NCBI RefSeq assembly: GCF_003952485.1
Contig: NZ_CP034447.1
Coordinates: forward strand, 1 to 64,000
Direction of reading: 5' to 3'
From: Mesorhizobium sp. M1E.F.Ca.ET.045.02.1.1
Lineage (GTDB): Bacteria > Pseudomonadota > Alphaproteobacteria > Rhizobiales > Rhizobiaceae
Length of the DNA stretch: 64,000 nucleotides
Shown: one piece after another, positions 1 to 9,906 of the stretch
Position numbering within the stretch: position 1 is the stretch's first letter
How the letters are laid out: every line of letters begins with the position of its first letter
Notes under the pieces: model-generated
Database searches by the model: none
What the model was told of the DNA's origin: nothing
The model's input: the letters and a program-made list of their open reading frames with translations, nothing else
Program-made: the position numbers and the translations under genes

Positions 1-1149
1 TGACGAGGAGATCGGCCGCCGCCGGCAAAGGCCGTTCCAGGTCGCCGAGGTCGCCCCGACCTCACCGTTTCTGCCGGCACTTTTCCAGTATTTTCGAGGT
101 TCCGACCGTCGTACCGCCGCCATTAATCTCGCGCCCATGCCGATGAAAGTGGCAAGCTGTAGAGCTGGTCCCGGCTCGGCCGCCGATCGCATCCTTCTTG
201 CCGCCGAAATAGAAGGGTTCCGTCGAGCAAAGGGCGTCCTCAAGCTGCGCGCGCGGCGGTGGATTTTCGCCGGCGCCGGCATGCCCCCGAAATCGCCCGC
301 CCCGCGTGGAGCAGCGACACGAACCGGTCAACGCTCTCAATTCCGTCAGCGACTGAAAACAGCACGTAGGCACGGCCGGTCAACTTCCGCAGCGCCTCCG
401 CCGGCCGGCGCATGTGCTCGCCGATGGCGATACACTGGCACCGCCGTACCGAGCTCGCGGATGTCCTCGACGTTCGTCCCGCCGTAGGTGGTCGGAATCC
501 AGCGGTCCGGAACGGTGCCATCCAGAGAGCCGGAGACGTCCGGCAGGATCACCGGCGTCGAGCCCCGAACTCTCCACCCGTCTCGCGCAGATGCTCGATG
601 TCGGCCACGGTCAGGTTCCAGCCGGGCAGGATTGCGATCTTCTTCGCGTTACGCGCCTGCGCGCCCGGCCGCGTGATCCCTTCGATCATCGCCGTGACGG
701 CCTTGGCCCAGCCCTCCTCGATCGCGCCATCGAAATCCGGCGTGTTGGTAAGCCCACTTCGGTGCCCGCAAGCTCTTTCCGCGCGCTTTGCTCGGATGGT
801 GGCGACGTCGCCAGCAAAATCCTCGCCGCGCGTCTCGACCAGCGCGGTCGTGCAGACCGCCGATCAGCTTCGGCTTTGTGCGGGTCTTGAGGTTGAGGAT
901 CGCCTCTTCGAGATGGTCCGCCCCGCCGAGGATCGTCGCGACCTCGTCCATCGCGGTGGTCTGCAGCGGGATCGTCTCCTTGAAGTGCCGCACGAAGAGC
1001 ACCAGCGCGAAGCTGGTGCAGCCCTGGCTGCCATGGAACAGCGGCATCGCCTCGTCGACGCCGAGGAAGGCGAAGGCCGCGCCCAGCGGCTGCGACGACT
1101 TCAGCGGGTTGACTGCGGCCGATTTGGTCTGGGGAAGGATACGGACCAT
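1..1149 (-). pseudogene. nifN: nifN, FeMo-cofactor scaffold subunit, disrupted by many indels
   Basis: The gene starts with ATG 9 bases after the nifE stop and reads cleanly as NifN for about 90 residues (MVRILPQTKSAAVNPLKSSQ, then HGSQGCTSFALVLFVRHFKE). Near position 877 one extra base (GGCGGTC where GGCGTC is expected) shifts the frame. After that, recognisable NifN pieces appear in alternating minus-strand frames: VETRGEDFAGDV, AKAVTAMIEGITRPGAQ, ILPDVSGSLDGTVPDRW, IAIGEHMRRPAEALRKLTG, GTSKILEK. At least six small indels are needed to explain this. The 3' end lies at or beyond the window edge. NifN pairs with NifE to form the scaffold on which FeMo-co is matured and is normally essential, so this is either a decayed copy or an error-rich stretch of sequence. 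Confidence 0.85.
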
Positions 1150-1157
1150 GGTCGCTC

Positions 1158-2648
1158 TCAACACTCGCCGAAGTCGTCGGCCGTCGTGCCGGCGAATTTC
1201 CTGAAGGCGTGGACCGTAGCGGTCACGCCTTCTTCGCCCGGCGCCTCCTCCTCCGAGGCAAGATATCCATCCCACGGCGCCGGCTCGCGCACCTGCGCCC
1301 AAACCGGATTGTGGATGGCGAGATCGATCTGGCGCACCAACTCCACCATCCCGTCATAGCCGGCATAGGGGTGGTGTCGCTCCTGGTTGATGTCGAGCCA
1401 GGGCATCTTCGCTTTCAGCGCGATGAATTGCGTGCGTCCGCCCGATAGCATGATGTCGGCCTTGTGCTCGGCAAGCATGGCATAGAGGTCGCGCGGCGCC
1501 ATCGACTCGAACATGTGGTTTCTCGTCCTTGAGATCTGCTTGATCCGCTCCTTGTCCTCGACCGTCGATTTCTTCACCGACGTGCCAACGATTTCGACGC
1601 CGATCTCCATCAGCGCGTGGACGACCGACCAGGACTTCACGCCCCCGGTGTTGAGCAGCACGCGCTTGCCTTGGAGCGGTGGCCGGTAGGCCTCCAGCCT
1701 CCGCCAGGCGGTCGCCTCCTCCTCCGCGATCAGCGCTTCCGTCCGGTCAAGCAGCTCCGGATCGGCACCCCTCCTCACCAGCAGCCCGGCGATCTGCCGC
1801 AACGCTTCCGACGTGTCGGTGATGCCGTAGAAAGAGCCCTCGAAGAACGGGATGCCCCAACGCTCCTCCATCTTGCGGGCGAGATTGATGAGTGCGGTCG
1901 AGCACACCATCATCGTCGCCCGCGCGCGGTGCGCGGAGGCGACGTCGAGATAGCGCGCATCGCCCGGGATGCAGGCGCGCACCCGAATGCCGAGCCTGTC
2001 CAGCAGCGGCTTCACCAGCCAGAATTCGCCCGACAGATTGAACTCGCCGAGAATGTTGATGTCGTAAGCGCCGGCATCGTCCGGCTCGACCGTGCCGATG
2101 ACATGGTCAAGCAGCGCTTCGCCTGCGAGCTTATTGCCGAGGTTCTTCGAGCCGACGAAGCCGGGTGCGTTGACCGGCACAACCGGCAGTCCGAACTTTT
2201 CCGCTGCGCGCTTGCAGACGGCCTCGATATCGTCGCCGATCAGCGCTGTTACGCAGGTCGAATAGACGAAGACCGCAGGCGGCGAATAGGCCTCCTTGAT
2301 CTCGCGGATCGCCTTGAAGAGCTTCCGCTCGCCCTGCCCCATCACCACGTCGAGTTCGGTCAAGTCGGTGGTGAAGCTGGTGCGCCACAGCGTCGGCCCT
2401 GACGAGGCGGCGCCGCGATTGTCCCAGGAATTGCCCTCGCAGGCGAGCGGCGCGTGGATCAGATGCGCCACGTCGGTGATCGGCTGCAGCACGATCTTGG
2501 CGCCGTCGAAGGCGCAGCCGCCGGCGGCCGCCCCCGGCGTCAGCGGCTTGGAGCAGCCCTTCTTACGCGCCTTGGCCTCCTTGCCCCGGTTCTTGTCGCA
2601 GGCAGGCTCGTTGAAGACATCCTGGATTTTGGCACTGAGCGAGGACAT
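1158..2648 (-). CDS. nifE: NifE, FeMo-cofactor biosynthesis scaffold subunit
   Basis: Encodes 496 aa, usual for NifE. NifE and NifN form a NifDK-like heterotetramer that receives the NifB-cofactor and matures it with molybdenum and homocitrate. N-terminal CSKPLTPGAAAGGCAFDGAK and DVAHLIHAPLACEGNSWDNR are typical of NifE, as are [20 protein letters not shown] in the middle and INQERHHPYAGYDGMVELV near the C-terminus. The ATG at 2648 has a GGAG about 9 bases upstream and is preferred over an in-frame TTG 15 bases earlier. It lies 61 bases after the expected nifK stop and 8 bases before nifN, so it is part of the nifHDKEN transcript. The frame is intact. Confidence 0.96.
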   Translation of the reverse strand: MSSLSAKIQDVFNEPACDKNRGKEAKARKKGCSKPLTPGAAAGGCAFDGAKIVLQPITDVAHLIHAPLACEGNSWDNRGAASSGPTLWRTSFTTDLTELDVVMGQGERKLFKAIREIKEAYSPPAVFVYSTCVTALIGDDIEAVCKRAAEKFGLPVVPVNAPGFVGSKNLGNKLAGEALLDHVIGTVEPDDAGAYDINILGEFNLSGEFWLVKPLLDRLGIRVRACIPGDARYLDVASAHRARATMMVCSTALINLARKMEERWGIPFFEGSFYGITDTSEALRQIAGLLVRRGADPELLDRTEALIAEEEATAWRRLEAYRPPLQGKRVLLNTGGVKSWSVVHALMEIGVEIVGTSVKKSTVEDKERIKQISRTRNHMFESMAPRDLYAMLAEHKADIMLSGGRTQFIALKAKMPWLDINQERHHPYAGYDGMVELVRQIDLAIHNPVWAQVREPAPWDGYLASEEEAPGEEGVTATVHAFRKFAGTTADDFGEC

Positions 2649-2709
2649 TGCGCCGGTCTCCAAAGTCCGTCAAAAAGCGGCCGGCTCCGGTGGAAGCCGG
2701 CCGCAGCTC

Positions 2710-4250
2710 TTAGCGGGTTAGGTCGAAAGAATAGTCCGTGACACCCGGGTCGATCGTCTCGCGGTCGAGCTTGTCGAAATCTTGTCGAGAATCGTCGTCA
2801 GCACGCGCAGGCCGCCCTGGTAGCCCATCAGCGGGAAGCGGTGGTGATGATGGCGGTCGAAGATCGGGAACATCAGCCTGATCAGCGGCGTGCCGGTGTC
2901 GCGCTCCAGATACTTGCCGTAGGAATTGCCGATCAAGAGATCCACCGGCTCGGTGAAAAGCAGCGAACGCAGCGCCCAGAGGTCCTTGCCTGCCCAGACC
3001 TGTGCATCCTTGCCGAAGGGAGAGGAGGCGAACAGTTCCTTCATCTCGCCTTCCCAGGCCTTTGTGCCGTTGGTGGCGAGGCAGTGGGTCGGCTCGCCGC
3101 CGGTCTCCATGATGAAGCGGGCCATGGCGTAGACGAAGTCCGGGTCGCCGTAGATCGCGTATTTCTTGCCGTGCAGCCAGGACTGGCTGTCGGCCATGGC
3201 GTCGACCAGGCGGCCACGCTCCAGGCGGATCGCCTCCGGGATCTCCTTGCCGGAAATCTCCGAGACCTTCATCAGGAACGCGTCGGTCGCCTGGATGCCG
3301 AGCGGGTAGTGGAAGGAGGCAGTGGCCTGCCCGACTTCCCCGCAATACTCTAGCGTCTTGCGGGTGTTGTAGTGCTGCAGCGACAGCGTGGCCTCGGCGT
3401 TCAGCGCCGCCTTCACGTCCTCGATCTTGGTGCCGCCGTCATACATCCGGTATTCGCCGTCCGACGGCGTGTCGTACTGGTCGGAGGCGTCCTGGATGAA
3501 GGTGTAGGACACACCCATCAGGTCGAGCAGGCGCTTCAGTTCGCGGTTGTTGCCGACGCAGAAGCCGTCGAAGCCGGGAATGATGTTGATGGTCCCGGCG
3601 GCTTCCGTGCGCTCCTTGCCCTTCCAGAAGTTCTCCAGCACGCCCTTGACCATGACATCATAGCCGTCGACATGGCTGCCTACGAAGGCCGGCGTGTGGG
3701 CGAATGGCACGTCGAAGTCCTGCGGCACCGAGCCTTCGTTCCTGGCGTTCTCGATGAAGCCGTGCAGGTCGTCGCCGATCACCTCCGCCATGCAGGTGGT
3801 CGAGACCGCGATCATCTTCGGATCGTAGAGCTTGTAGGTGTTGGCGAGCCCGTCGATCATGTTCTTCAGGCCGCCGAACACCGCCGCATCCTCGGTCATC
3901 GAGGAGGAGACCGCCGAGGACGGCTCCTTGAAGTGACGCGACAGGTGCGAGCGGTAATAGGCGACGCAGCCCTGGCTGCCGTGAACGAAGGACATCGTCC
4001 GTTCGAAGCCGGCCGCCGCGAACACCGCGCCGAGCGGCTGACAGGCCTTGGCCGGATTCACGACCAGCGCTTCGCGGGCCAGGTTCTTCTCGCGGTATTC
4101 CCAGCTCTTGGTGAATTCGCGCTGATCGGTAACGATCTGGTCCGGGTGCGGGCATTCGAAGTTGATCTTCTTCTCGGCAAGCATCTGCCTGTATTCCGGC
4201 TCGCGGAACAGGGGAGCGTGGTCAAGGACTTTTTCGGCCGACTGCGGCAT
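2710..4250 (-). CDS. nifK: NifK, nitrogenase MoFe protein beta subunit, with a 3' frameshift
   Basis: Beta subunit of dinitrogenase; with NifD it carries the P-cluster and FeMo-co. Key segments are [56 protein letters not shown] and [19 protein letters not shown]. The ATG at 4250 (MPQSAEKV) follows a GGAG/GAGG ribosome site. Near 2784 the run AAGATTTCGAC is one T short of the expected AAG-ATT-TTC-GAC. As written, the protein therefore ends in about 20 unrelated residues at a stop at 2718. In the neighbouring frame the normal tail [20 protein letters not shown] continues to a TAA at 2710-2712. With the missing T restored it would be 513 aa. Confidence 0.95.
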
Positions 4251-5889
4251 GGTGGTCACCTCTTCTCCAACTGGCCGCGCCATACGGCGGCACTGGGACA
4301 TCGAGACGTTGAAGGGACTCCCGCGGGTCAAGGCCGCGGGCGCTCATCGACCTCCCCGCCTGGGCGGAGAGGCCAGGTTCTCGTTCGGCGGCGATCGCCG
4401 TCGGCGGCACGGCCTTCTTCTTCCAGGGGGCGTCGTAAAGACCCCAGACTGGGTTGTTGATGGCCAGATCCATGTCGCGGGCGAAGATGGCGAAGCCGTC
4501 ATAGCCGTGATACGGGCCGGAATAGTCCCAGGAGTGCATCTGGCGGAACGGAATGCCCATCTTCTGCACCGGGTACTTCTCCTTGATGCCGGAGCCGACG
4601 AGATCGGGGCGGATACCCTCGATGAACTTCTCCAGTTCGTAGCCGGTCACGTCGTCGTAGATCAGTGTCCCCTTCTTCACGTAGTGGCCGGTGCGCTGGT
4701 AATCGTCGTTGTGGCCGAACTCGTAGCCGGTACCGACGATCTCCATTCCGAGGTCTTCGTAGGCCGTGATGACGTGACGGGGGCGCAGGCCGCCGACATA
4801 GAGCATCACCGTCTTGCCTTCGAGGCGCGGCCGGTATTTGGCGATCACCGCATCCACCATCGGGCGATATTTGGCGATGACCTCCTCGGTCTTCTCCTCG
4901 ATCTCCGGTCCGAAATGCTTGGCGATCTTGCGCATGGAGGCTTCGATCTGGGAGGGCCCGAAGAAGTTGTACTCCATCCAGGCGACGCCGTATTTCTCTT
5001 CCATGTGCCGGCAGATGTAGTTCATCGACCGGTAGCAGTGGATGAGATTGAGCTTGGCCTTCGGCGCGCGCTCGATCTCGGCGAGCGTCGCATCGCCCGA
5101 CCAGTTGCCGACGACGCGCAAGCCCATCTCCTCGAGCAGGATGCGCGAGGCCCAGGCGTCGCCGCCGATGTTGTAGTCGCCGATGACGTTGACGTCGTAA
5201 GGTCCCGCCTCGAACTCGACTTCCTTCTTGTCGAAGACCCAGTCGCGGATCGAGTCGTTGGCGATGTGGTGGCCGAGCGACTGGGAGACGCCGCGGAAGC
5301 CCTCGCAACGCACCGGCACGATTGTCTTTTCGTGCTCCTTGGCCTTCTTGCGGGACACCGCCTCGATGTCGTCGCCGATCAGGCCGATCGGGCATTCCGA
5401 CTGCACTGTGACGCCCTTGTTCAGCGGGAACAGCGCCTCGATCTCGTCGATCACCTTTTCCAGCTTCTTGTCGCCGCCGAAGACGATGTCCTTCTCCTGG
5501 AAGTCGGAGGTGAACTGCATCGTCACGAAGGTGTCGATGCCGGTCTTGCCGATGTAGTAGTTGCGGCGCTGCGACCAGGAATACTGTCCGCAGCCGACCG
5601 GGCCGTGGGAGATGTGGACCATGTCCTTGATCGGTCCCCACACCACGCCCTTGGAGCCGGCATAGGCGCAGCCGCGGATGGTCATCACGCCGGGGATCGA
5701 CTTGATGTTCGACTTGACGTCGCATTCGGAGAGGTGCTGCACCTCGCCGGCGACCTCGTCCTCGCCCGCCGGCGCGGCGACGGAGAGGTGTTTCTTGCGG
5801 CGCTTGGCCGCCTTGTCTGGATATTGCGACAGCACTTCCTCGATCAGCTTCTCGTGGAGAGCGCCGTCATTTTCATAGTCGAGGCTCAT
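4222..5889 (-). CDS. nifD: NifD, nitrogenase MoFe protein alpha subunit, with C-terminal read-through
   Basis: Alpha subunit holding FeMo-co. P-cluster ligand contexts [30 protein letters not shown] and [15 protein letters not shown] are present, as are the FeMo-co contexts [20 protein letters not shown] (cysteine) and [20 protein letters not shown] (histidine). The start is ATG at 5889 (MSLDYEND), with GGGG upstream. The protein would be expected to stop after about 502 residues (PPTAIAAE). Here the next codon is CGA (plus-strand TCG at 4381-4383) rather than TGA, and the frame runs 53 codons further, through an intergenic hairpin and 29 bases into nifK. The extension resembles nothing I know. 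Confidence 0.95.
   Translation of the reverse strand: MSLDYENDGALHEKLIEEVLSQYPDKAAKRRKKHLSVAAPAGEDEVAGEVQHLSECDVKSNIKSIPGVMTIRGCAYAGSKGVVWGPIKDMVHISHGPVGCGQYSWSQRRNYYIGKTGIDTFVTMQFTSDFQEKDIVFGGDKKLEKVIDEIEALFPLNKGVTVQSECPIGLIGDDIEAVSRKKAKEHEKTIVPVRCEGFRGVSQSLGHHIANDSIRDWVFDKKEVEFEAGPYDVNVIGDYNIGGDAWASRILLEEMGLRVVGNWSGDATLAEIERAPKAKLNLIHCYRSMNYICRHMEEKYGVAWMEYNFFGPSQIEASMRKIAKHFGPEIEEKTEEVIAKYRPMVDAVIAKYRPRLEGKTVMLYVGGLRPRHVITAYEDLGMEIVGTGYEFGHNDDYQRTGHYVKKGTLIYDDVTGYELEKFIEGIRPDLVGSGIKEKYPVQKMGIPFRQMHSWDYSGPYHGYDGFAIFARDMDLAINNPVWGLYDAPWKKKAVPPTAIAAEREPGLSAQAGRSMSARGLDPRESLQRLDVPVPPYGAASWRRGDHHAAVGRKSP
4351..4372. other. Inverted repeat between the nifD core and nifK
   Basis: CCTCCCCGCC and its near-complement GGCGGAGAGG are separated by two bases, forming a GC-rich stem-loop just after the likely original nifD stop. 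Hairpins between nif genes are commonly mRNA-stabilising or processing elements. Its position here supports the idea that the end of the long nifD frame is really untranslated spacer. Confidence 0.5.
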
Positions 5890-5918
5890 GGGACCTGCCC
5901 CTTTCAAGGTTCGGGTGA

Positions 5919-5936
5919 CGCCTCGCCTGCGAGGCG
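5919..5936. other. Perfect stem-loop in the nifH-nifD spacer
   Basis: CGCCTCGC and GCGAGGCG are separated by two bases, a perfect 8-bp stem in the roughly 100-base spacer between nifH and nifD. A stem here could protect the nifH message and help explain the excess of Fe protein over MoFe protein usually seen; that role is inferred. Confidence 0.55.
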
Positions 5937-5991
5937 CCGTTTCGCGGAAGGCGCGCCGGGTCAAGGCCGGCGCCCCTGTCGGCGGCGGCGG

Positions 5992-6918
<927 letters not shown>

Positions 6919-6972
6919 TCACCCTCGACATGAATGCCGGTCGGCAGCTCCTGCCGCCTCGCAACGAGGAAG

Positions 6973-6989
6973 CTTCAAAACTCGTGCCA
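6973..6989 (-). promoter_or_regulatory. Sigma-54 (RpoN) promoter of nifH
   Basis: On the minus strand the sequence reads TGGCAC-GAGTT-TTGAA, matching the RpoN -24/-12 consensus (GG and the -12 dinucleotide 12 bp apart), except that the -12 GC is GA here. It lies about 90 bp before the nifH ATG and about 95 bp downstream of a perfect NifA site. Confidence 0.75.
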
Positions 6990-7080
6990 ACTCGGCCGGC
7001 CGAACCGAAGAAAAAATTTTATGATTTCTTTTCAGCTATTTAGGCGGAGAGAAAACGGAAGATTGGCTTAAACAAGCCTG

Positions 7081-7096
7081 TGTCGCGGACCCGACA
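7081..7096. promoter_or_regulatory. NifA upstream activator sequence for nifH
   Basis: TGT-CGCGGACCCG-ACA is a perfect TGT-N10-ACA NifA-binding site. It sits about 100 bp upstream of the nifH -24 element, the usual spacing for DNA looping by NifA. Confidence 0.85.
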
Positions 7097-7239
7097 AACC
7101 CGACAGACGGTGTCGGATGGCAGTGTTTGAGATCGCCTATGGGGCCGACCACGCAGGGCGGCCGCAGCGGCTGGCGACCCCTTCTCCATTTACGGGGAGA
7201 AGAAAGAAGCGGCGATGGCCTTTGTCCGATATCCGACGA

Positions 7240-7255
7240 TGTCTGACATCCGACA
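7240..7255. promoter_or_regulatory. NifA upstream activator sequence for the iscN-nifUSV operon
   Basis: TGT-CTGACATCCG-ACA is a perfect TGT-N10-ACA site about 46 bp upstream of the -24 element at 7301. A second near-match, TGT-N10-ACG, lies 17 bp earlier at 7223-7238. The short spacing suggests the nifH-side site at 7081 may also contribute. Confidence 0.8.
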
Positions 7256-7300
7256 CGACAGCGACAAGACATCTCATTGTTTTAGCTGAATTTTCTCCTC

Positions 7301-7316
7301 TGGCACGACGCATGCA
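7301..7316 (+). promoter_or_regulatory. Sigma-54 promoter of iscN-nifUSV
   Basis: TGGCAC-GACGC-ATGCA matches the RpoN consensus, with GG and GC exactly 12 bp apart. The expected transcript start is near 7327, about 33 bases before the iscN ATG. Confidence 0.85.
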
Positions 7317-7359
7317 TGAGCCTCTCCGAACGCACCAGCGAACAAGGAGATGTCGTCTC

Positions 7360-7680
7360 ATGATCACGCTCACCGAAAATGCCGTCACCGCCGTGAAGAC
7401 TGCGCTGTCTCGCGCCGCCGAACCGGCGGAGGGCCTGCGCATCATGGTCGAGGCGGGTGGCTGCGCCGGCCTCAAATACCTGATGGGCCTGGAAAGCGCC
7501 TCGCGCGACGGCGACGCGGTCATCGAGGCGGACGGGATCAAGGTCTATGTCGACGCCGGTTCCCAGCCCCACGTCGCCGGCATGACCGTCGATTTCGTCA
7601 CCGGGCTCGAATCCTCGGGCTTCGTCTTCGACAACCCGAACGCGCAGGACAAATGCGCCTGCGGCAAGTCCTTCGGCTGA
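7360..7680 (+). CDS. iscN: IscN, HesB/IscA-type Fe-S assembly protein
   Basis: Encodes 106 aa. A-type iron-sulfur carrier, thought to hold or deliver clusters made by NifU/NifS; the same gene precedes nifUS in other rhizobia. The conserved cysteine contexts are [16 protein letters not shown] and, at the C-terminus, [10 protein letters not shown] (the CxCG pair). The start at 7360 (MITLTENAV) has AAGGAG 9 bases upstream and is preferred over in-frame upstream ATGs lying near the predicted transcript start. First gene of the NifA/RpoN-driven plus-strand operon, 17 bases before nifU. Confidence 0.92.
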   Translation: MITLTENAVTAVKTALSRAAEPAEGLRIMVEAGGCAGLKYLMGLESASRDGDAVIEADGIKVYVDAGSQPHVAGMTVDFVTGLESSGFVFDNPNAQDKCACGKSFG

Positions 7681-7697
7681 CTACGAGGATCGGCGTC

Positions 7698-8693
7698 ATG
7701 TGGGACTACAGCGACAAGGTCAAGGAATACTTCTTCAACCCGAAGAACGCCGGCGTGCTGGAGACGGCGAATGCCATCGGCGAGGTCGGCGCCATCTCCT
7801 GCGGCGACGCGCTCAAGCTGATGATGAGCATCGATCCGGAGACCCAGACGATAACCGCCGCGAAATTCCAGACCTTCGGCTGCGGCTCGGCCATCGCCTC
7901 CTCCTCGGCGCTGACCGAACTCATCATCGGCAAGACTGTCGACGAGGCCCTCGGACTCACCAACCAGGACATCGCGGATTTCCTTGGCGGCCTGCCGCCG
8001 GAGAAGATGCATTGCTCGGTGATGGGCTACGAGGCCCTGCAGGCGGCGATCGCCAATTATCGCGGCGAGAAATGGGTCGACGACCACGAGGAAGGCGCCC
8101 TCGTCTGCAAGTGCTTCGGCGTCGACGAAGGCATGATCGAGCGCGCCGTGCGCATCAACAGGCTCACCAGCGTCGAGCAGATCACCCATTATACCAAGGC
8201 CGGCGGCGGCTGCCTCACCTGCTTCGAGAAGATCGAGGAGGTGCTGGTCCGGGTCAACGCCGCAATGGCCAATGAAGGCCTGATCGCGACCGAGGAAGCC
8301 TACGCAGCCGGCTCCACCGACATCCGCGCCCTGAAGAACAAAGTGAAGGCGAAGCCGGCGCTTTCCCAGCCGGCCCTGGCTTCCGGCGGCATGACCAAGG
8401 CGCCCGCGGCGGAGCCCATCGCGCTGCCGCGGGCCCCCGAGGTGCCAGTCACGCGGCAGATGACGACGCTGCAAAAGATTCGGCTCATCGAAGAAGCGAT
8501 CGAGGGCATGCGCTCCTACCTGCGCGCCGACGGCGGCGATTGCGAGCTCGTCGATATCGACGGCGACCAAGTTTACGTCAAGCTGTCGGGTGCCTGCACC
8601 GGCTGTCAGCTCGCTTCGGTCACCATCAACGGCATGCGCCAGAAACTCAACGAGGCGACGGGGCTTGCGCTCCGCATCATTCCGGTCAGCTGA
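7698..8693 (+). CDS. nifU: NifU, Fe-S cluster scaffold for nitrogenase
   Basis: Encodes 331 aa with the full three-part NifU layout. An IscU-like N-terminal scaffold domain ([20 protein letters not shown], with the cysteines in [12 protein letters not shown] and [12 protein letters not shown]) is followed by a central [2Fe-2S] domain ([28 protein letters not shown]). A proline/alanine-rich linker of about 60 residues leads to a C-terminal Nfu domain ([36 protein letters not shown]). It builds clusters from sulfur released by NifS and passes them to NifH and the cofactor enzymes. Ten bases separate it from nifS. Frame intact. Confidence 0.97.
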   Translation: MWDYSDKVKEYFFNPKNAGVLETANAIGEVGAISCGDALKLMMSIDPETQTITAAKFQTFGCGSAIASSSALTELIIGKTVDEALGLTNQDIADFLGGLPPEKMHCSVMGYEALQAAIANYRGEKWVDDHEEGALVCKCFGVDEGMIERAVRINRLTSVEQITHYTKAGGGCLTCFEKIEEVLVRVNAAMANEGLIATEEAYAAGSTDIRALKNKVKAKPALSQPALASGGMTKAPAAEPIALPRAPEVPVTRQMTTLQKIRLIEEAIEGMRSYLRADGGDCELVDIDGDQVYVKLSGACTGCQLASVTINGMRQKLNEATGLALRIIPVS

Positions 8694-8703
8694 GGAACCC
8701 GCC

Positions 8704-9906
8704 ATGAAGCCGGTCTATCTCGACAACAACGCCACGACCCGCGTCGATCCAGAGGTCGTGCAGGCGATGCTGCCCTTCTTCACCGACCACTTCGGCAACC
8801 CGTCCTCGATCCACGCCTTCGGCGCATCGGTCGGCGCTGCGGTGAAGACCGCGCGCAGGCAATTGCAGGCGCTGATTGGCGCGGAATTCGACCATGAGGT
8901 GATCTTCACCTCGGGTGGCACGGAGAGCGACAATGCCGCAATCCTTTCCGCCCTCGAAGCCATGCCCGACCGCACCGAGATCGTCACCTCCGCCGTCGAG
9001 CATCCGGCAGTGCTCTCACTTTGCGCCGATCTCGAAAAGCGCCGCGACATCACGGTCCACCGCATCCCGGTCGACCGCTACGGCCGCCTCAACCTCGAAG
9101 CCTACCGCGCCGCGTTGTCCCCGCGCGTCGCCATCGTATCCGTCATGTGGGCCAACAACGAGACCGGCACGATCTTCCCCGTCGCCGAGCTCGCCGAACT
9201 CGCCAAGGAAGTCGGCGCGCTGTTCCACACCGACGCCGTGCAAGCCGTCGGCAAGATACCGATCGACCTGAAATCCACCCCGATCGACATGCTCTCGCTC
9301 TCCGGCCACAAGCTGCACGGCCCGAAGGGCATCGGCGCGCTCTATGTGAAGCGCGGCGTGCGCTTCCGCTCGCAGATCAAGGGCGGGCACCAGGAGCGCA
9401 ACCGCCGCGCCGGAACCGAGAACACGCCGGGCATCGTCGGGCTCGGCAAGGCGGCCGAACTCGCCATGAAATTCATGGACGACGAGAACACCCGTGTGAA
9501 GGCGCTGCGCGATCGTCTGGAAAAAGGCCTCCTCCAGCGCATCCCCAACGCTTTCGTCACCGGCGACCCGCTGGAGCGGCTGCCCAACACCGCCAATGTC
9601 GCCTTCGAATACATCGAGGGCGAAGGCATGCTGCTGCTCTTGAACCGCGAGGGCATCGCCTGCTCCTCCGGCTCGGCCTGCACCTCCGGCTCGCTGGAGC
9701 CGAGCCATGTGCTCAGGGCGATGGACATCCCCTACACCGCCGCGCATGGCGCGATCCGCTTCTCTTTCTCGCGCGACAATGACGAGGAGGATGTCGACCG
9801 AGTGCTCGATGTCATGCCGGGTATCGTGGAAAAGCTGCGCGACCTCTCGCCGTTCTGGGCCGGCGTCGGCGAGGCGCCCAAGATCTTCAACCCGGTCTAT
9901 GCCTGA
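8704..9906 (+). CDS. nifS: NifS, cysteine desulfurase
   Basis: Encodes 400 aa. PLP-dependent enzyme that converts cysteine to alanine and a protein persulfide, the sulfur source for NifU. The opening MKPVYLDNNATTRVDPEVVQ is diagnostic. The PLP lysine is in SLSGHKLHGPKGIGALY, and the active-site cysteine loop is CSSGSACTSGSLEPSHVLRA. The last base of its stop overlaps the nifV start region (TGATG-type coupling), so nifS and nifV are probably translationally coupled. Confidence 0.97.
   Translation: MKPVYLDNNATTRVDPEVVQAMLPFFTDHFGNPSSIHAFGASVGAAVKTARRQLQALIGAEFDHEVIFTSGGTESDNAAILSALEAMPDRTEIVTSAVEHPAVLSLCADLEKRRDITVHRIPVDRYGRLNLEAYRAALSPRVAIVSVMWANNETGTIFPVAELAELAKEVGALFHTDAVQAVGKIPIDLKSTPIDMLSLSGHKLHGPKGIGALYVKRGVRFRSQIKGGHQERNRRAGTENTPGIVGLGKAAELAMKFMDDENTRVKALRDRLEKGLLQRIPNAFVTGDPLERLPNTANVAFEYIEGEGMLLLLNREGIACSSGSACTSGSLEPSHVLRAMDIPYTAAHGAIRFSFSRDNDEEDVDRVLDVMPGIVEKLRDLSPFWAGVGEAPKIFNPVYA

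Noticed and set aside
8590..8703. Longer N-terminus for NifS
   Set aside because: The extension lies inside the nifU coding end; MKPVYLDNNATTR at 8704 is the conserved NifS start.
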